Assembly (NCBI GenBank): GCA_020080175.1
Contig: JAGHQL010000042.1
Span: forward strand, 43,720-107,719
Source of the DNA: Glutinoglossum americanum
Lineage: Eukaryota > Ascomycota > Geoglossomycetes > Geoglossales > Geoglossaceae
DNA: 64,000 bases
Direction of reading: 5' to 3'
Shown: positions 58,890 to 64,000 of the stretch, piece by piece
How the letters are laid out: every line of letters begins with the position of its first letter
Numbering within the stretch: position 1 is the stretch's first letter
Notes under the pieces: model-generated
What the model saw: only the letters and a program-made list of their open reading frames with translations
Told to the model about the DNA's origin: nothing
Database searches by the model: none
Program-made: the position numbers and the translations under genes

Positions 58890-59390
58890 TATTATAGATT
58901 GGGACGACGATGTGTTGCGACCTCCTCATACTGGAGTCAATCTAGGCAGCGAATGTGACTACACTCAACAGCCGGTCCGCCAGCCGGCGGCAAACACTTC
59001 GACAAACGATCGACTGATCAGCAACAAAGAAAATTTCTCTTTGTTTGTTGACTCTTTGCTTTGCCGACCATGAGGACTGCAGAAACAGCGGCCTAGTCTA
59101 TCAACTTCAGCAGTATCGATTGGGACGACATTATCGCCTCCGCATACCACGGTCAATCTAGGCGACGACCGTAATCGGACTCAACCACAAACTCATCAGC
59201 CGACGGCAAATACTTCAAGCTCAAGCACAAGCTCATCAGCCGGCAAATACTTCGGACTTGACCACAGGCTCCTTGGCCACAAGCAAATACCTTGACAAAG
59301 GATAAATGTAACAGCAACAAAGGAATCAAAAATTTTCTTTGTTTGTCGACTCTTTGTTCTCCCAACGGGGATCGAGACAAAGCCCGACGT
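58890..59390. repeat. Diverged tandem duplication, about 215-250 bp unit
   Basis: The block beginning GATTGGGACGACGATG (about 58,898) and running through GTCAATCTAGGC to TTTGTTTGTTGACTCTTTG (about 59,055) recurs from about 59,117 (GATTGGGACGACATTA) to about 59,353 (TTTGTTTGTCGACTCTTTG). The second copy has an internal duplication around CTCATCAGCCG...GCAAATACTTC. Confidence 0.7.
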
Positions 59391-59942
59391 GTGTTCATTC
59401 CATTTGACGGCAGCTAACAAACCAGCAAAGCTGTCAAAGAGGCAACGCCTAGAGGGCCGGATGGCACATAAGGGTTCGCCAAAAGTACTGGGGTGGGTTA
59501 ACCCTGGGGTGGGAGCGTGGGGAGGCTGGAGGGGGATAACCTCTCCGCGTGTAAGAGAAGAGCTCTCGTGAAGCTCTGTGGGGAATCGGAGTAAGAAGCT
59601 TCAAGCGCGGATGTCGCATCCCTGACGTGAACGAGTTGAAGGTCTCGCCTCTCGCCATACGCCTCGGCCTCGGCGCGCCGGCCAGGAGCAGCTAAACCGG
59701 GGCGACCTCATCACTCCACAACACCTCGAGTGTCTGGAGTTCGGGTGGGAAGCGGGATGAGCCAGGTGGTGCAAAGTGTACCATGAAGCGGGAGGCCGCC
59801 GGGCGGTCCGCTGTGACGATTCCTCCAATCCGAGCCTATGAACAGGCCTTGTGGGGTCCGTGTTTTTCACCCACTCGGACATGGCGCGGTGATGTTATCC
59901 AGACCAATGGGATAGATTTTATGCGTTACACTCGGGAAGGCA

Positions 59943-59990
59943 CGTTGCCTGGTGGATGGGATCTCACGTTACCTGGTGGATGGGATCTCA
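59943..59990. repeat. 24-bp direct duplication
   Basis: Two adjacent 24-bp copies (CGTTGCCTGGTGGATGGG..., CGTTACCTGGTGGATGGG...) differ by one base. Confidence 0.85.
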
Positions 59991-60194
59991 GGGTGGGGAT
60001 TCTAAGTCGCCAAATCGGGTGACTACATCGCGCACCTTATCAGCCAAATTTCCAATTGCCTCCTGTCGCGTGGTGGGTCGGATGCCTCATACACCATCCC
60101 CCATTGGACGGCCCAGAACCCAACTCCCCCTCACTTCCTAGTGTGCGGCCATTAGCGATGATGTGGAGGATGAGGTTATTCGTGCGAGCGAACG

Positions 60195-60480
60195 CACCAT
60201 TCCGGTGCGTGGCGTGGTTGACGGGGTGATGATGGGGATCCTGAGGGGGGTGATGAGTCATTGATGCGGGCAGCAACACCACCCTAGTGCAGAGCGCCCG
60301 AAAGCACCTGAAGCCTCGATGGCTGGTGTGCAGGACCGCCTTGTGGCTCTATAAAACCGGCTAAACACCTTCGAGACCGAGTTGGCATGGTGCGGTTGGC
60401 GGGGTGGTGACGGGGAATTTGAGAAGGGGAGGAAGCCATTCGTGCTGGAACCGCGCCACTCCAGTGCGTGGGCAAGAGGA
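60195..60480. repeat. Diverged duplication, about 185 bp apart
   Basis: The segment from about 60,199 (GGTGCGTGGCGTGGTTGACGGGGTG) aligns by eye with that from about 60,388 (GGTGCGGTTGGCGGGGTGGTGACGGGG) and stays similar for about 80-90 bp. No coding frame is credible. Confidence 0.5.
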
Positions 60481-60844
60481 ACTTCGGTACGACCGCGACC
60501 GGGGAATGCTGGGCGAAAGAGTCGCGCGCTCCGGTGCGCGAGAAACCCCCACTTTCCGCCGCCGCTTTGCCGAAGCTGGATGTTCGTCTCGTGCCTGGTA
60601 GAAGGCTATAGCTAAGAGACTGGGCGTGCTGTCCTGCACACTACAACAAGGAGGCAGCGGGGCAGCTAGGCAATTACCAGGTGCTACACTGCGCTCTCGG
60701 TGGATGTGGGACTCATGACCGAGGCTGTCGTGGAGAGGGAAGAGAAGAGGTTTGAGTCCAGACTCGCATGGTTGGGTCTGGGCGGCGGGGTCGATGCTGG
60801 GATTCGCTGGGTGCTGGTAGCGGAGTCCAGTAGGTAGAGACGGG

Positions 60845-61215
60845 TTGTATTTGCTTGGGTTCAAGCGAATGTACAACATCAACAATAGGGTCTGCGGGGG
60901 TGTCGGCGGTAGATCCTAGTGGGCGGAGTCGGCGCGCCACATATACTTGGGCCTAGGCAAATGTATAAGATTAACAATAGGCCCTGCGGGGGTGGTGGCG
61001 AGCCGGCGCGCTACATTTGCTCGGGCCCAAGCAAATGTATAAGATCAACAATAGGCTCTGCGGGGGCGGTGGCGAACCGGCGCGCCGCATTTGCTTAGGC
61101 CCGAGCAAATGTATAAGATCAACAATAGGCTCTGCGGGGGCGGTGGTGAACCGGCGCGCTACATTTGCTTGGGCCCAGGCAGATGTACAAGACGGACAAT
61201 AGGCTCCGCGGGGCG
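60845..61215. repeat. 74-bp tandem repeat with a GGGCCC-centred palindrome
   Basis: Four to five copies of a 74-bp unit. Unit starts fall at about 60,943, 61,017, 61,091 and 61,165, exactly 74 bp apart, with degenerate units at each end. Each contains a near-perfect 22-bp palindrome (ATTTGCT-CGGGCCC-AAGCAAAT type), then ATGTATAAGATCAACAATAGG and a G-rich stretch. Confidence 0.92.
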
Positions 61216-61399
61216 GTGGTGAACCCGAGTGGGCAGGGATGGTGGAGTGAGAAGAAATATATTGCAACAGACTTGGAACTTCCGCAGACGCCAACGTCCC
61301 AGGCTTGCCTGCGCTCGGCGGAGAAGAAGATCGACCACCATGTCTGGATCCGCCTCCGTCGCTACCAGAAACTGGTGAACACATAACACTTCACCCAGG

Positions 61400-63780
61400 A
61401 GCCGCGGTGGAAGCCATCGGGAGCATGGACGGAAAGCGACCATATCGCGGCTAACTTGAGACTCCCACCTACCAGCATACTAGGATGAGGAGCATTCTAA
61501 GCCCGCCAGATCGATGCCAAGGGGAGTAGGTGGCCAGCATGGGAGACGGAGCCAGGAACGCCTTAGCCACTGCCTGGGCGAGGGGATCGACGACCATATC
61601 TAGACCCATCTCAGTCGCTACCGGAAATCAGCGAACACACAGCTCCTCTAGGGGAGCCGCGGTGAAAACTGCCCAAAGTATAGGACGGAAGGCGACCATA
61701 TGGCAAGCGACATGGCTCTCCTGTTCGCCCGGCGCAATCAGGCTAAGGAATATCTCAAGCCTACGCAGCTTACCCTGATTGACGCAGCCTACCTTGACCG
61801 GCAAGCACTATGGCCAACCCTCAGGATACGCAAAACTTCCCAGTTAGCTCTACACGCCTCGACGAGTCTAGCCAAGACTATTACTGTGGAGCTCTCTCCA
61901 AGCCCGCCAACGTTTCGGCAATCGGAAACCGTCCAGGGCACAGGGCGGAAGGCGACCATATTGCAGCCAACCTGACTCCCACCTGGCACAACCACCAAGC
62001 TAAGGGACATCCCGGGCCGACAGTACACAGCTTGCCTAGACCGGCAAACGCTATGGCCAACCCTCAGACCCCCCGGCCAGATTCTGCGCGACTCGACGAA
62101 TCTGGACAAGGCTATCGCTCCCTCCAAGCCCGCCAACATTCGAGCGATCGCCCGGGGCGGGAACTATCCGGAATACGGGATGGAAGGCGACTATACTGCA
62201 AACAACCTGAGGCTCTGCCCTTCTCGTCATAGATATGCCGAAGAAAACCCAGCCATCAGTAAGGTTTCCCGGTCAATGCGAGAGAGGCCGGGAGTGGACA
62301 AAACTCCAACCGATATACAAGCCTGCACGGCTAATCTGGATTGGTACAGCTTGCCCCAGTCGACAAGCATTCTGGCCGACCCCCCAGCGCGCGCGGAACC
62401 CCCGACTAGACTCTGCGCGCTTCGACGAGCCTAGCCAAGGCCATCGCTGCTGAGCTCTCTACAAGCCCACCAACATTCGGGCAATCAGGAACCGTCCAGA
62501 GCACAGGATAGAAGGGGACCATGTTGTGGCGGGCCTGGGTCCCCGCCCTATCAGGCACAGTCAGGTCAAGGAACATCCCAAGCCTACACAGCTCATCTGA
62601 ATTGGTACAGCTTGCCTCAGTCGACAAGCATTCTAGTCAACCCCCTGGCGCGCGCAGAACCCCCGACTAGCTCTGCGCGCCTCGACAAGTCCAGCCAAGT
62701 CTATCGCTGCTGAGTTCTCTCCAAGTTCGCCAACATTCGGGCAATCAGAGACTGTCCAGAGCACAGGATAGAAGGGGACCATGTCCCCGCCCCATCCGGC
62801 ACAACCAGGCCAAGGAGCATCCCAAGCCTACACGGCTTATCCGGATCGGTACAGCCTGCCCCAGTCGACAAGCATTCTGTGGCCGGCCACCCAGCGCGCG
62901 CAGGACCCCCGACTAGACTCTGCGCGCTTCAGCAAGTCCAGCCAAGTCTATTGCTGCTGAGCTCTCTCCAAGCCCGCCATCATTCGGGCAATCGGAAACC
63001 GTCCAGAGCACAGGATAGAAGGGGACCATGTCGTGGCCGGCCTGGGTCTCTCCCATCAGGGAAAATCAGGCTAAGGAACATCCCAAGCCTACACAGCTTA
63101 TCCGGATCGGTACAGCCTGTCCCAGTCGACAAGCATTCTGTGGCCGGCCACCCAGCGCGCGCAGGACCCCCGAATAGACTCTGCGCGCTTCAGCAAGTCC
63201 AGCCAAGTCTATTGCTGTTGAACTCTCTCCAAGCCCGCCAACATTCGGGCAATTGGAAACTGTCCAGAGCACAGGATAGAAGGGGACCATGTTGCGGCCG
63301 GCCTGTGTCCCCGCCTCATCTAGCGCAACCAGCATGAGGAACATCCCAAGCCTACGCAGCTTATCCGGATCGGTACAGCTTGCCCCAATCCGCAAGCATT
63401 CTGGCCAACCCCCCAGCACGCGCAGAACCCCCGACTAGACTCTGCGCGCTTCGGCAAGTCCAGCCAAGTCTATTGCTGCTGAGCTCTCTCCAAGCCCGCC
63501 GACATTCGGGCAACCAGAAACCGTCCAGAGCACAGGATAGAAGGGGACCATGTTGCGGCCGGCCTGGGCCCCCGCCACCCAACACAGCCCCCGACTAGAC
63601 CCTGCGCGCTTCGACAAGCCCAGCCAAGGCTATCGCTGCTGAGCTCTCTCCAAGCCCGCTAACATTCGGGCAATCGGAAACCATCCAGAGCACGGGATGG
63701 GAGAGGACCATGTCGCGGCCGGCCTGGGTCCCCGCCCCACCCGGCACAACCGCCAGGCTAGGGAACATCCCGTGCCTACC
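61400..63780. repeat. About 250-260-bp tandem (satellite-like) array
   Basis: About ten head-to-tail units. The landmark CATTCGGGCAA recurs at 62,474, 62,734, 62,991, 63,242, 63,503 and 63,663, so units are about 251-261 bp with one shortened to 160. Older, more diverged units extend left to about 61,400. Each unit carries a TCTGCGCGCTTCG box, CAGAGCACAGGATAGAAGG and a TTGCCCCAGTCGACAAGC box. Long frames on both strands are by-products of the repeat and GC-rich composition. Confidence 0.92.
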
Positions 63781-63789
63781 GAGGCGGTT

Positions 63790-64000
63790 GCCCACGCCCT
63801 TGCGGCGTGGGATGCGATGTGTGTGGGATAGGAGGGCGGCCGGAGGAACTCATCTCTCGGCGCCGTTGCGGTGTGGGATGCGATGTGTGCAGGATAGGAG
63901 GGCGGCCGGGGGAACTCATCTCTCCGCGTCGTTGCGGCGTGGGACGCGATGTGTGCAGGATAGGAGGGCGGCCGGAGGAACTCATCTCTCGGCGCCGTTG
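63790..64000. repeat. 66-bp tandem repeat running off the window
   Basis: Just over three copies of a 66-bp unit (GTTGCGGCGTGGGATGCGATG...), with unit marks at about 63,799, 63,865, 63,931 and 63,997, continuing past the right edge. The unit is 22 codons, so the minus strand stays open and encodes a repeating SSSGRPPILHTSHPTPQRR-type peptide. It may be a minisatellite only, or part of a repeat-protein gene beyond the edge. Confidence 0.92.

Noticed and set aside
61530-63600. Many 70-150-codon frames on both strands
   Set aside because: They repeat with the satellite unit and arise from GC-rich repeated DNA.
1-64000. CRISPR array
   Set aside because: Repeats present are head-to-tail without unique spacers, and the gene structure is eukaryotic.
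63790-64000. Telomere repeats at the right edge
   Set aside because: The unit is a 66-bp GC-rich minisatellite; no TTAGGG-type tract is present.

Overview
The window is nuclear DNA of a filamentous ascomycete. Genes carry several short introns (about 55-240 nt) with GT...AG ends and CTAAC-type branch sites, the proteins are fungal, and noncoding DNA is abundant. The mix of kinase-ankyrin proteins, Hsp70-like proteins, an ankyrin relic and repeat-choked, gene-poor DNA fits a large transposon-rich genome, possibly Pezizomycetes (a truffle-like fungus). That placement is inference from recalled families; no search was run.

Region 1 (1-10.2 kb) is a conserved housekeeping block: a partial L-arabinitol 4-dehydrogenase (minus strand), then on the plus strand mitochondrial ATP synthase subunit g, the ROK1 rRNA-processing helicase, a Rab4/Ypt4-type GTPase and an intracellular GH2 beta-mannosidase. 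Their exon joins could be worked out with phase-consistent splice sites.

Region 2 (10.2-28.6 kb) is accessory. It holds a basic hypothetical protein, a small secreted six-cysteine protein assembled here from two exons, a decayed ankyrin gene, a helical STAND-N-like fragment, a membrane-anchored (MGCC) protein with an internal 21-bp repeat array, an Hsp70-like ATPase with a one-base reading-frame problem, a Ser/Thr kinase fused to six ankyrin repeats, and a frameshifted hypothetical gene.

Region 3 (28.6-58.8 kb) has no gene I can call intact. It contains decayed pieces of at least two related-looking element families. These encode Pro-rich, Cys-x2-Cys or coiled-coil proteins, often with a strong splice donor after a GC-rich first exon. 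A possible Ty3-type protease relic is also present. Around 56.0 kb the strand composition flips abruptly from A/C-rich to G/T-rich.

Region 4 (58.8-64 kb) is a mosaic of unrelated tandem repeats: about 215-250 bp, about 185 bp, 74 bp with a palindrome, about 250-260 bp, and 66 bp running off the window. It resembles a satellite block, perhaps near a centromere, a subtelomere or a TE-rich boundary.

The housekeeping genes do not form an operon or an evident cluster. The accessory genes are the kind often found in fast-evolving compartments (secreted protein, repeat-domain receptors, Hsp70-like proteins).
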